A DNA stretch of 64,000 nt from Nitrobacter vulgaris (GTDB lineage Bacteria > Pseudomonadota > Alphaproteobacteria > Rhizobiales > Xanthobacteraceae): the NCBI RefSeq assembly GCF_002028545.1, contig NZ_MWPQ01000004.1, forward strand, positions 1 through 64,000, read 5' to 3'. The notes under the pieces are model-generated. The model did not search any database. It was not told where the DNA came from and saw only the letters and a program-made list of their open reading frames with translations. Each line of letters begins with the position of its first letter. The stretch's first letter is position 1. The position numbers and the translations under genes were made by a program. Positions 26,525 through 34,680 of the stretch are shown here, in pieces.

Positions 26525-28038
26525 TTGCGCCTTACAAATGGATCGATCCTTCGACGCTGCCGCACCGCGGCGAGACAACCCAGAACTGGATCGCATTCGA
26601 TGAGGATGTTGACCCGGAAATTATGGAACGGTGGCGCCAGCGGTATGCCGGCGCGTGTGAGGCCAATGATCTAGCGGCGGACAATGACAACGAGCTTCCC
26701 GCAGCAGCAACGCCAACCAAATCCAAACTGACAGCCGACGAGGAACGCGAGTATCTGGAGAACTTCCAGCGCGAGCAACTGCTGCCCGGCGAGCGCGGCG
26801 AGCTTGTCTTTGATGACGCTGCGTTCCGCGCACCTTCAACCGGCCCATTCTGGCACATCAAAGAAGCGATCATTGAAGGTTTCGCCGGTGATGTCTTTAT
26901 GGGCGTGCTTGACGGCGCACCGAAATTGCACGTTGACGGTATCGTCGAGCCCATCACACCATCGGCACCGTTTCCCCTCGTAGATCCTTCCGAATGGCAC
27001 GGGACTGTCGCGACGGAGCGGGAGTGGTTTCTGTCCGGCCTCATTCCACACCGGCAGGTGACGCTACTATCGGGCGACGGCGGTATGGGCAAGTCGCTCC
27101 TGGCGCTGCAGATCGGTGCCACGTCCGCCTTGGCGATTAAAACGCTAGGGCTAGAGCCGCGACCAGGCCGTGTTCTTTATCTCGGCGCGGAAGACGAGGC
27201 CGACGAGTTTCATCGCCGGTTAGATGACATCTGCGCGGCTCATGGCCGCGAGATTGGCGACTTGACTGACCTTCGCATTCTACCGCTCGCGGATCAGGAT
27301 GCGATCCTTTCCGAACCGGACGCGAAAGGCAACATGAAGGCCACGCCTCTTTGGAAGCGTGTTGAGCGGTTCGTTAAGGATTGGCAGCCCGGCCTCATTG
27401 TGCTCGACACCGCCGCAGATCTGTATGGTGGCGATGAAATCAAGCGATCTCAGGTCCGGCACTTTGTCGGGATGTTGCGCAAGATCGCTATAGGCCACAA
27501 GTGTGCGGTGTTGCTGTTGGCTCATCCTTCTGTTGCCGGAATGACGTCGGGATCGGGCTATAGCGGCTCTACCGCGTGGAATAACAGTGTCCGTTCGCGC
27601 CTGTATCTCACGAGCGGCGAAGGCGACGCCCGAATCTTGAAAACAGTAAAATCGAATTACGGAAAAAAGGGCGGCGAACTCCACTTGGAATGGCGGGAGG
27701 GTGTGTTTGTGACCCACGATCCCACTGAGCCGACGATCGCGGATGGATTGATTGCAAGTCACGACGACAAGAAGTTTCTAGCCGTCCTATCGAAACTCAA
27801 TCGGAACGGTATGCGACCAAGTCCGAATAAGTCGCCATCCTTCGCACCGAAAATGATCGCGAAGCACCCCGACGGGAAGGGCACGAAGACTCAGGCAATG
27901 GAGCAGGCGATGCACCGCTTGCTGGACGCTGGCAAGATCAAGGTGGTGCAGGAAGGTCCGCCCTCGCGCCGATATGCTCGGTTGATCGTCTCCGCGGAGG
28001 ACTTCGGGGGAGTGGATGACGATGCGGATAGCGGGTGA
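26521..28038 (+). CDS. RepA-type AAA ATPase / DnaB-like helicase
   Basis: A 505-aa protein with a RecA-fold ATPase of the AAA_25/RepA class. Walker A is GDGGMGKSLL (about 185-194), followed by RVLYLGAEDEADEFHRRL. Walker B is PGLIVLDTAAD (about 291-301), and a sensor segment LLLLAHPSVAGMTSGSGYSG leads to SRLYLTS. The C-terminus is likely a winged helix. ATG 26521 overlaps the preceding stop. Such proteins start or unwind replication of plasmids and integrative elements. It is immediately followed by the TTCGCA array. Confidence 0.82.
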   Translation: MIAPYKWIDPSTLPHRGETTQNWIAFDEDVDPEIMERWRQRYAGACEANDLAADNDNELPAAATPTKSKLTADEEREYLENFQREQLLPGERGELVFDDAAFRAPSTGPFWHIKEAIIEGFAGDVFMGVLDGAPKLHVDGIVEPITPSAPFPLVDPSEWHGTVATEREWFLSGLIPHRQVTLLSGDGGMGKSLLALQIGATSALAIKTLGLEPRPGRVLYLGAEDEADEFHRRLDDICAAHGREIGDLTDLRILPLADQDAILSEPDAKGNMKATPLWKRVERFVKDWQPGLIVLDTAADLYGGDEIKRSQVRHFVGMLRKIAIGHKCAVLLLAHPSVAGMTSGSGYSGSTAWNNSVRSRLYLTSGEGDARILKTVKSNYGKKGGELHLEWREGVFVTHDPTEPTIADGLIASHDDKKFLAVLSKLNRNGMRPSPNKSPSFAPKMIAKHPDGKGTKTQAMEQAMHRLLDAGKIKVVQEGPPSRRYARLIVSAEDFGGVDDDADSG

Positions 28039-28039
28039 C

Positions 28040-28201
28040 TTCGCACACCTTCGCATCAGATTCGCACCACTTCGCACGCCTTCGCATGGTTCGCTAAACC
28101 GTTGAAATCATGAATGTTCGCATATCGCCTTCGCACCCTTCGCATGGTGTCGCAAGTTCTTGATTTCATTGACTTCGCACGCCTTCGCATGGGTGTTCGC
28201 A
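28040..28201 (+). repeat. TTCGCA iteron-like array, candidate replication origin
   Basis: Eleven TTCGCA hexamers start at 28040, 28050, 28061, 28071, 28081, 28117, 28130, 28139, 28174, 28184 and 28196. Most neighbours are 9-13 bp apart, i.e. on one helix face. The larger unit CTTCGCACGCCTTCGCATG is seen exactly at 28070-28088 and 28173-28191. AT-richer spacers lie at 28094-28116 and 28155-28172. The array begins 2 nt after the helicase stop codon. Confidence 0.75.
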
Positions 28202-28220
28202 CACCCCCCATACCCCTAGC

Positions 28221-28257
28221 GCCCTTCTGGCGCGCTCCTGAGGAGCGCGCCTAAGGG
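28221..28257 (+). repeat. Long hairpin next to the iteron array
   Basis: An 11-bp perfect stem, GGCGCGCTCCT / AGGAGCGCGCC, has a 1-nt centre and is continued after one mismatch by GCCCTT / AAGGGC. No T-run follows on either strand, so a structural origin element is at least as likely as a terminator. Confidence 0.6.
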
Positions 28258-28305
28258 CAGAGAGAAAAAGGGCCGCGCTGCCGGCCACTAACGAGGACCA
28301 TCACG

Positions 28306-28974
28306 ATGAACTACGCCAACGACAATAGCCCGCGAACCCCCGCTGAACACCGCGCCATGGTTGCCGAGCAATCCACGACGGGCGAGCGCACTTATCAATC
28401 CGGCTCGTGGCCGCAGGGCAACCGCCTCCACAAGGCCGGTAATATCCGCCTTCTAGGAGGGCTCGCGAGTTGGCAACTTCTCAACAGTATGCCACGCCTA
28501 GCCGCCGCGAACGATAATCAGTCCGTCAACGCAGCCTGCACCGAGATCACAGAGCGTGACGTCGTGGACGCCGACACCATCATGGCCGCGGTTGAAGCGG
28601 AGAAGAAGGAGCCTGGAAAACACTACCGCGAAGACACGCAGGAAATCTTCGTTGTCTCTAAACGAGACGAGGAGGGCCAGCCGATCAAAGGCGAGTGGCG
28701 GTCAATCGCTGGCGTCAGTTTCTCCAGCCGGCGCCATTCAGGGGCGAAACCGGATTGGAGCGTCGATGACGTTTCGGAAGAAGACAAACGGCTCCATGCG
28801 ATCGACTGCGAGCGCATTCGCGAAAAGCTTGGGGCCGCTGTCTGCACGTTGCTTGACCTTGCAGCAAGTGGAGCCACCACGACGGAGATTGCGGACAGCC
28901 TTAGTGTGAGCCGTGCCAAGGCTGAGAAGTATGTCGACGCGGTGATTGAAAAATATTTGAGCGTCGCGGCCTAA
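28306..28974 (+). CDS. Element protein with C-terminal HTH, unknown function
   Basis: A 222-aa protein. A polar N-terminus starts MNYANDNSPRTP and a second AANDNQ motif lies near residue 70. The middle is charged (REDTQEIFVVSKRDEEGQP). The C-terminal HTH, TTTEIADSLSVSRAKAEKYVDAVI (about 190-215), resembles sigma-factor region 4. It follows the origin-like array by 49 nt after a GAGGA ribosome site. Possibly a transcription regulator of the capsid genes; this is inference. Confidence 0.65.
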   Translation: MNYANDNSPRTPAEHRAMVAEQSTTGERTYQSGSWPQGNRLHKAGNIRLLGGLASWQLLNSMPRLAAANDNQSVNAACTEITERDVVDADTIMAAVEAEKKEPGKHYREDTQEIFVVSKRDEEGQPIKGEWRSIAGVSFSSRRHSGAKPDWSVDDVSEEDKRLHAIDCERIREKLGAAVCTLLDLAASGATTTEIADSLSVSRAKAEKYVDAVIEKYLSVAA

Positions 28975-29187
28975 AACTGAAAAATTCCTGCCTCCCGCAC
29001 CTATAAGGTATAGGGCTTCATAACCCTCGTTCCTCGTTAAAAACTTCGCGCGGTTCGATCCCGCGCATTCCTTTTCTCGCTCGTCCTCGGAAGTACAGGC
29101 GAGCACCCTTTCCCGGCTAATGGCCGACGCTCGCGCACTGCGCGATTTTTTAAAACCCAACACTCCCAACACCTAAGGAGACAATCA

Positions 29188-29607
29188 ATGACCGGACCTC
29201 CGGTGAAGATCGGAATCGATGCGCCTGCATGGCTCACCGAGCCGGCCTTCACCCTGAAGGAAATTGCAGCCCTGACGGGCGCACCGCCGAACACCGTAAG
29301 CTACTGGTCGACCTTAGCCGCCGCGGCTGGCTACGAACTTTCGGTGAAACCTGGCCCGCGCCGATTGCTGTCGGCGCATGGGGCATACGTGGTTTCGGTG
29401 TTGCGACACATTTCTGCCGCCCACGTCACATTGACAGCATCCCTCGTCAAATCAGTGTTGCAGATCACGTTTCACCAGGGACGTCCTGTCCTACCGAACC
29501 TGTTTGACCAACTTCATCTCCACGACGGGCCAGTCGTAATCGAGGTCGAGCTCTCGCAGATATGGCTCAAACTCGAGCCGCAACTTTCCCATTTCAGGAG
29601 CTACTAA
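29188..29607 (+). CDS. MerR-like HTH protein
   Basis: A 139-aa protein. AFTLKEIAALTGAPPNTVSYWST (about 25-47) is a helix-turn-helix of the MerR kind, and KPGPRRLLSAHGAYVVSVLRHI could be the wing and dimer helix. The C-terminal half is hydrophobic and beta-rich, with no known motif. AAGGAG 7 nt upstream supports ATG 29188. It ends 1 nt before the capsid gene, so it is probably co-transcribed with the capsid gene and regulates head-gene expression. Confidence 0.65.
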   Translation: MTGPPVKIGIDAPAWLTEPAFTLKEIAALTGAPPNTVSYWSTLAAAAGYELSVKPGPRRLLSAHGAYVVSVLRHISAAHVTLTASLVKSVLQITFHQGRPVLPNLFDQLHLHDGPVVIEVELSQIWLKLEPQLSHFRSY

Positions 29608-29608
29608 A

Positions 29609-30916
29609 TTGAACATCCAAACCCTTATCCGCCGCGCGCAGAAACTCGCGGACTCGATCACACCCGACATGGCTGAGGCCGACGTTGCAGAGATTGAGGC
29701 TCGCCACGCTGAACTTCTCGAACAAATCGATTTCGAACGCAATTTTCAGCCTGAGGAGAAGCGTCTCGGCATTCCATCGAAAGGAAGCAACGCTAAACGT
29801 CGGACCGCGCTGCTTGACGCGTTGGTTGAAGCTAAGGCTCCCGCCACTCATAGCACTGTGGCCGCGCACGCGACATCGCACGATCGCCGCTCTGCTATTA
29901 CGTCGGCGTTGATTGCTCGCGCAGTGCCGGGCCAGCAGCTGCTTTCGGGAGCGGAAAGGTATGCGGGCCTCAGTCTCCCCGAGATTGCGCGGACGCTGTT
30001 GTCTGAGCATCAACGCGCCGAAGGGCTGTCGCCCGCCGAAGCCCTGACTCGCGGATTCGCTACGACGTCGGATTTCCCGATTATCATGGGCAATGTTGCG
30101 AATGCCGTCCTGCGCGCAGGCTATGAGGCAGCACCGGCCGCGATTAAAGCAATTGCCCGACAGTCGACGGCGCGCAACTTCAAAGCGAAATCGTCGATTC
30201 AACTTTCAGCCGGTCCGAAGCTTGAACTGGTGAATGAACACGGAGAGTTCAAACGCGGTTCGCTCGTTGAAGGAGCTGAAAGCTACCGGGTAGCTACGTT
30301 TGGAAAAGTCTTCGCTATTACCCGTCAAGCCCTCGTGAATGACGATCTTGGCGCGTTCGATGCGATCGGGAGGGTTCTGGGCGCTGCGTCGGCTGAGTTC
30401 GAGGCGGACTTTCTCGTGAAGCTTCTCGAAGCAAACCCCGTGATGTCGGATACCAAAGCGGTCTTCCACGCGAACCATGGCAACTTGCTGACTGCAGCCG
30501 CGCTTTCCGTTGACGCGCTTTCCGCTGCGCGGCTCGCGTTACGGACGCAGCGAGGACTCGCAGGCGAACCGATTGCCGTGGCGCCGAAGTTTCTTGTCGT
30601 GCCCGCAGCGCTTGAGACAAAGGCCGAGCAGGTTCTCGCAACGCTTGCGGCTGCAACGGTTGATGAGGTGAACCCGTTCGCGCAGCGTCTTTCCCTGATC
30701 GTCGAGCCCCGGTTGACTGACGTTAAGGCGTGGTTCATCGCAGCCGATCCAGCCGCTGTGCCGTCGATAGAATACTCGTACCTGGAGGGCGCGTCCGGCC
30801 CGCAGCTAGAAACTCGCCATGGCTTCGACATCGATGGCCTCGAAACTCGCGTTCGTTTGGATTTCGGCGCGGGCTTCCTTGATCATCGCGGCATCGTTAA
30901 AAATCCGGGCGTGTAG
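29609..30916 (+). CDS. Phage major capsid protein (HK97 fold, Mu/fusion-type family)
   Basis: The 435-aa product matches the capsid half of the prohead-protease/capsid fusion family: FATTSDFPIIMGNVANAVLRAGYE, LELVNEHGEFKRG, YRVATFGKVFAITRQALVNDDLGAF, AVFHANHGNL, and a tail with YSYLEGASGPQLETRHGFDIDGLE and DHRGIVKNPG. The N-terminal 130 residues are helical and charged, as in a scaffolding delta domain that is removed on maturation. It lies 1 nt after the MerR-like gene and upstream of the protease gene. Confidence 0.85.
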   Translation: MNIQTLIRRAQKLADSITPDMAEADVAEIEARHAELLEQIDFERNFQPEEKRLGIPSKGSNAKRRTALLDALVEAKAPATHSTVAAHATSHDRRSAITSALIARAVPGQQLLSGAERYAGLSLPEIARTLLSEHQRAEGLSPAEALTRGFATTSDFPIIMGNVANAVLRAGYEAAPAAIKAIARQSTARNFKAKSSIQLSAGPKLELVNEHGEFKRGSLVEGAESYRVATFGKVFAITRQALVNDDLGAFDAIGRVLGAASAEFEADFLVKLLEANPVMSDTKAVFHANHGNLLTAAALSVDALSAARLALRTQRGLAGEPIAVAPKFLVVPAALETKAEQVLATLAAATVDEVNPFAQRLSLIVEPRLTDVKAWFIAADPAAVPSIEYSYLEGASGPQLETRHGFDIDGLETRVRLDFGAGFLDHRGIVKNPGV

Positions 30917-30924
30917 CGCTTCAA

Positions 30925-30944
30925 GGGCGGGCTTCGGCCCGCCC
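30925..30944 (+). promoter_or_regulatory. TTCG-loop hairpin between capsid and protease genes
   Basis: GGGCGGGC-TTCG-GCCCGCCC is a perfect 8-bp GC stem with a stable TTCG loop, 9 nt after the capsid stop and 18 nt before the protease start. No T-run follows, so it is probably a partial attenuator or an RNA-stability element rather than a full terminator. Confidence 0.6.
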
Positions 30945-30962
30945 GCTCCTATGAGGACTGTC

Positions 30963-31544
30963 GTGCAAACTCGAACTGAAACACTTCGCAGAAACACTGC
31001 CGACCCGGCCGCGCGCACGGTCGAAGTGGTTTGGACTACCGGCGCTCCAGTGCGTCGTTACCATATTGATGGCTATGACGTCGTGCCTTACGAGGAGCGC
31101 CTGATTGTCTCGGATAAGGCGATCGATTTATCACGCTTGAATGCGGGCGCACCTGTACTTGATGGACACCGCGCTGGAGGCGTCTCTGATCAGCTTGCAG
31201 TCGTCGAGCGGGCATGGATTGCCGGCGGCAGTGGCATCGCATTGTTGCGCTTCCCAGATGCTGGGACCAGTGCTCGGGCTGACGAGGTGTTCGCGCTCAT
31301 AGAGCAGGGGATCGTGCGCAACGTTAGCGTTGGTTATAGTCAGGATGATTGGAAAGACGAGTCCGCTACCGGAGCCGATGATGTTGCGGTACGAACAGTG
31401 ACGCGCTGGGTGCCGCATGAGCTTAGCCTCGTGACAATTCCAGCTGACGCAGGAGCCCAGGTGCGCAGTGGGGTGGCAGTGCGTGGCATGGTGGCGCGGC
31501 GGGGGGCGCTACGGCAGGCGCTGGCACAAAGGCTGGCCCACTGA
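30963..31544 (+). CDS. HK97-family prohead protease
   Basis: A 193-aa serine protease of the U35/HK97 type that processes the scaffold part of the capsid protein during head assembly. Family segments seen are DGYDVVPYEERLIVSD, APVLDGHRAGGVSDQLAVVE (catalytic His) and GIVRNVSVGY (catalytic Ser region), followed by WVPHELSLVTIPAD. GAGGA 5 nt upstream decides GTG 30963; ATG 30951 is in frame but lacks a ribosome site. The gene follows the capsid gene, the reverse of the usual order. Confidence 0.85.
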   Translation: MQTRTETLRRNTADPAARTVEVVWTTGAPVRRYHIDGYDVVPYEERLIVSDKAIDLSRLNAGAPVLDGHRAGGVSDQLAVVERAWIAGGSGIALLRFPDAGTSARADEVFALIEQGIVRNVSVGYSQDDWKDESATGADDVAVRTVTRWVPHELSLVTIPADAGAQVRSGVAVRGMVARRGALRQALAQRLAH

Positions 31545-31752
31545 CCCCCTCCGTTAGTTTCCCCCTGAACCCCCACCACCTATGCGGGTACGCGTAACCC
31601 CGGATTTTCGCTCGTTGCAATTTTTTTCGTGGGCCGCTTCCTTCCTATTGGGACTATTGATGATTTTGAAGACCGAACGATTTCTTCGGTAGGACAAGCA
31701 TTCGCGCTCGTTCTGCGCACGCAGCACGCATCCGTAGAATAGGAAATCGACT

Positions 31753-32229
31753 GTGGCTTCCGGCCTTGCAGAGGCCGCGGGTTATCGAAAGCGAATGGCT
31801 GAGACGGTGAAGGAGGACGCGGTGGAAGAAATATTTGACCGGAAAGAAGTCCGGGAATCGCTGCGGTTTCTCAACGTCAAGGCGTTGCATCCACCGGGCG
31901 GCATAGGAACGCTCGCCACGTTTGAAGTTGAGCTTGCCGACTTGCTTCGCATGAGAGGGTGCCGCCTGCGACGCAAGTCTGACGGATCACTCGCTCTTAA
32001 TGCGGGGCTTTTGGAGGGCGGTGGTGGCTTCGCCTTCGATCTGCGACCGTGGCTGCGTCGGGCCATAGTCGGCGGCGCGGTTGAAGCCCTGCGTGGGAAA
32101 TTGCAAAAAGATCTGGTGGCTTTGGAGAAGGATACGGCCAGGGCGGAAGAGGCCGACGTCCCGGCGTATGTCGCTGGCTTGGACGTGGCGGCTTTGCCGG
32201 AACAGCTGATGAGGGCGGTGCGGGCTTAG
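31753..32229 (+). CDS. Element protein of unknown function
   Basis: A 158-aa protein, helical and charged at the N-terminus (KRMAETVKEDAVEEIFDRKEVRE split over two helices). A beta-rich middle, GTLATFEVELADLLRMRGC, is followed by FDLRPWLRRAIVGGAVEAL and an acidic tail. AGGA 8 nt before GTG 31753 supports that start; ATG 31795 is an alternative. It is the last of the rightward gene set. I do not recognise a terminase, portal or decoration-protein signature. Confidence 0.5.
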   Translation: MASGLAEAAGYRKRMAETVKEDAVEEIFDRKEVRESLRFLNVKALHPPGGIGTLATFEVELADLLRMRGCRLRRKSDGSLALNAGLLEGGGGFAFDLRPWLRRAIVGGAVEALRGKLQKDLVALEKDTARAEEADVPAYVAGLDVAALPEQLMRAVRA

Positions 32230-32380
32230 ATGCGACGCACAAAAAGGTCGGCCAGACGGAGGCTACAGCGGACCAAAGTGAGTTCGGGAATCACAGGAGG
32301 CGGTACAACCCGTTCCGGGGGTTCCAATGCGCCTGGAGGAGGATTGTTCCGTCCAGAGAAGAGGAGAGTGCCCGCTTTGT

Positions 32381-32450
32381 TCTCTTTCACTAGCCTTCAC
32401 TAGCGTTTTTTAGCTTTCACTAGCGTTTATTAGTGCCCACTAGCCGCATT
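32381..32450. repeat. 10-bp phased repeat at the end of the AAA ATPase gene
   Basis: TAGC/TAGT occurs exactly every 10 bp at 32391, 32401, 32411, 32421, 32431 and 32441. CACTAGC occurs at 32388, 32398, 32418 and 32438. The array overlaps the last codons of the AAA gene and its 3' flank. Confidence 0.7.
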
Positions 32451-33731
32451 CTGTGTGCTGGAAAGAACATTGACTGCCGTTTGGGTATCGCCTTGAGACA
32501 GCGCGGGCTCTGCCTTTTTCTGAGATTCTCTAGCCTTTATCCATACAGCGAATGACCGCGTTGGGAGGCGGTATTCACCTCGTACCCTAGGATTGAGTAG
32601 GATTATCTTCCGATCTCTCAAGGCGGTGAGAGCGTTATTGACTATCGATGGTTTCACACCAGATCGATTAATAATCGTCTGGCGCCCGACCCAATCGTCC
32701 ATGTGGTCAGCCATCGCGATGAGTACGCGACGATAGTCTTCAGATCCAATTTTATCGATATAGATGTCAGCAAAATATTTTTTTCCAAGCTGATTCAGGG
32801 CTCCGTGTTCACTGAAGGTACCCTGAAGAACGTCTTCGATATTGATTCTATTGTCGGTATCTGTCGCGAAAGAGCAATGGGCAAATTCTTGTAGGAAGTG
32901 CGGATACCCCTCCGATAGGTTTGCGATCAGTTGCTTGGCTTGTAGATCGATGGTGGTTGGCGGTACGTTTTTTGCGTTTGCTTGATTCAAGCCCTGGTCA
33001 ATTACAGTCATCCGTTCGGAAAATTCTAACGGTTTTAGCTCAAGGATGTTGAAAATCCTTAGTGATGATTCGTGAGACTCCTTAAGTTTCTGCAAGAGGT
33101 CGGGGAGACCGCTGAGACCGATGCAAACTTTCTCGCAACGTCGCCGGGAAAGGCGCTCGGTGAGTAGTTTGCATAGCTGTCCTAGGTGAGCGTCGCTGGT
33201 TGGTCGGTCCGCCTCATCTATTAAAATTAGAACGCCCTCGATGGCGCCGGCGGACTCCTCAATTAAGTTTACGAGGACCTCTGTAAGTTCATCCAGCCTC
33301 CGGCCGTCGTTCGATAAAGGTATTGGGTGACCATATTTTACACCCGATATTTCGAAACGACTGAGAAAGTCCCAAGCTTTTTTGCAGCTTTCCACTAGGG
33401 GCTGCCTTGTTGAAATTTGGCGCTTTAGTTCCGTAAGAATCTCGTCGACGATATCATCATAGGCCATCGCACCGTGAAGTTCGATGTTCACCACAACAAA
33501 GGTGAGTCGGTTTACTCCATCATAAGTTCTGTCTCCCTTAGCCAGATAGTCGACCCACAGACAAAGCGACGATTTCCCAATCCCGCGCTCCCCTTCAATT
33601 ATGAAGTGTTGGGGATTTCCATCGCGAGTTTGCAAAAGAGATTGTTCGACGACCTGGATTTCCTCCGTTCTGCCCACAAACATGCCGGGTGATATAACGC
33701 TTCCGGGACGAAACGGATTTAATTTAGGCAT
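32430..33731 (-). CDS. AAA+ ATPase with winged-helix tail (Orc1/STAND-like), probable defence gene
   Basis: The 433-aa protein opens NPFRPGSVISPGMFVGRTEEI, typical of bacterial Orc1/AAA_16-like proteins. Walker A is GERGIGKSS (47-55), Walker B VLILIDEAD (167-175) and a sensor SGLPDLLQKLKE. A C-terminal winged helix (about 345-400) contains VGRQTIINRSGVKPSIVNNALTAL. The gene is markedly AT-richer than its neighbours. It is the last of four minus-strand genes, 78 nt after the AbiC-like gene, suggesting a sensor/effector partner. Confidence 0.78.
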   Translation of the reverse strand: MPKLNPFRPGSVISPGMFVGRTEEIQVVEQSLLQTRDGNPQHFIIEGERGIGKSSLCLWVDYLAKGDRTYDGVNRLTFVVVNIELHGAMAYDDIVDEILTELKRQISTRQPLVESCKKAWDFLSRFEISGVKYGHPIPLSNDGRRLDELTEVLVNLIEESAGAIEGVLILIDEADRPTSDAHLGQLCKLLTERLSRRRCEKVCIGLSGLPDLLQKLKESHESSLRIFNILELKPLEFSERMTVIDQGLNQANAKNVPPTTIDLQAKQLIANLSEGYPHFLQEFAHCSFATDTDNRINIEDVLQGTFSEHGALNQLGKKYFADIYIDKIGSEDYRRVLIAMADHMDDWVGRQTIINRSGVKPSIVNNALTALRDRKIILLNPRVRGEYRLPTRSFAVWIKARESQKKAEPALSQGDTQTAVNVLSSTQNAASGH

Positions 33732-33809
33732 TTATCCACCAAGTGTGTCGCGGTTAAAAAGCGGAGCTGCAACGAAGGTTGTACATCCGAGAGACGATGG
33801 AGCGCTATC

Positions 33810-34583
33810 TCATTTGTTCGGCCGACCTTCGAATGCAGGTGGCTGATAATATTGCCCAAATACGCCCCGTAGATCGGGGTCATTGAGGTATTTCAGAAGT
33901 CGAAATTCTTCGACGTATTTTGCAAAATCATTCGAACCGTCCGTCAGCCCGTTCCATCCGACTATACCGATTTCATATGTGGACAACTGGCCTCTTAGAA
34001 GATTCCCGTAACGTACTTTCTCAGCTGAGGTGAGAATTTTATCTTCGGATACCCGTTGAAGCATACTGTACATAACGCGAAAGTAGGGACCTAGTGTGTT
34101 GCTGCCGTCGAATTGGCAGGTCTGATCGTACCAGTTGGCCCACTGCTCCTTCTCGACCTTTCGTTGTGGTGCTATTTGCTTCGCCATGACGTGCATCGCA
34201 TTGTAGATTTTGATTATTGCAGCCTCACCACGAACGTCTGGTTGGTATGCTCCAGGTTGGAAAATTACAGCTTGCTTTCGCAGTTCGCGGAGTAGAGCGA
34301 GCAACTCAAAATAAGATGCCTCGAAACGCTGGCGGTGCAATTCGTCGCTCTGCGATTTGAGGCTAAACAGTACCGCAATAAATGCGCCTGCCGCGAACAG
34401 AGCATTCAACACACCGAAGCTGTCACCAAACTCACCGATGCTGTGTACATCCCATGTGATTGTCGCGCGCACCATCACATAGATGACCCATCCGCCGAAA
34501 ATAATTCCTACGGAAAACATTAATACATTGATCGTCGTTCTGCTCATCCAGCTCACCAGAGATAGACTGATCAGGTCAGTCAT
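33810..34583 (-). CDS. AbiC-like abortive-infection membrane protein
   Basis: The 257-aa protein fits the putative phage abortive infection family (putAbiC, Pfam PF16872). Two N-terminal membrane helices (about 15-70) enclose the motif GDSFGVLNALFAAGAFIAVL. Then come a heptad-rich LKSQSDELHRQRFEASYFELL and the conserved late motif YGNLLRGQLSTYEIGIVGWNGL. ATG 34583 overlaps the stop of the upstream 34-codon frame; a TTG at 34613 is less likely. The family is thought to stop phage growth by killing or arresting the infected cell. Confidence 0.78.
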   Translation of the reverse strand: MTDLISLSLVSWMSRTTINVLMFSVGIIFGGWVIYVMVRATITWDVHSIGEFGDSFGVLNALFAAGAFIAVLFSLKSQSDELHRQRFEASYFELLALLRELRKQAVIFQPGAYQPDVRGEAAIIKIYNAMHVMAKQIAPQRKVEKEQWANWYDQTCQFDGSNTLGPYFRVMYSMLQRVSEDKILTSAEKVRYGNLLRGQLSTYEIGIVGWNGLTDGSNDFAKYVEEFRLLKYLNDPDLRGVFGQYYQPPAFEGRPNK

Positions 34584-34680
34584 TTTTAGTCGCGTATTCT
34601 GCCGCTTCGCCAATGGTGCGAATGGTGCTGCCGTCTGGCATCGGGATAGGATTGTCGAAGCGGCGGGACCAGTTGGTCAT
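34576..34680 (-). CDS. Small coupled protein (34 aa) between regulator and AbiC-like gene
   Basis: The frame MTNWSRRFDNPIPMPDGSTI continues IRTIGEAAEYATKND. The RRFDNPIPMPDG motif is one I recall from short conserved rhizobial hypotheticals. Its ATG overlaps the regulator stop (ATGA at 34680-34677), and its stop overlaps the AbiC-like start by 8 bp (ATGACTGA at 34583-34576). That makes genuine translation likely. Function unknown. Confidence 0.6.
   Translation of the reverse strand: MTNWSRRFDNPIPMPDGSTIRTIGEAAEYATKND

Noticed and set aside
28040-28201. CRISPR array interpretation of the TTCGCA repeats
   Set aside because: Repeat units are only 6-19 bp, spacing is 9-35 bp, and no cas gene is present.
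31753-32229. Terminase small subunit or portal for the 158-aa product
   Set aside because: No HTH, ATPase or portal-like pattern is visible; naming it would be guesswork.
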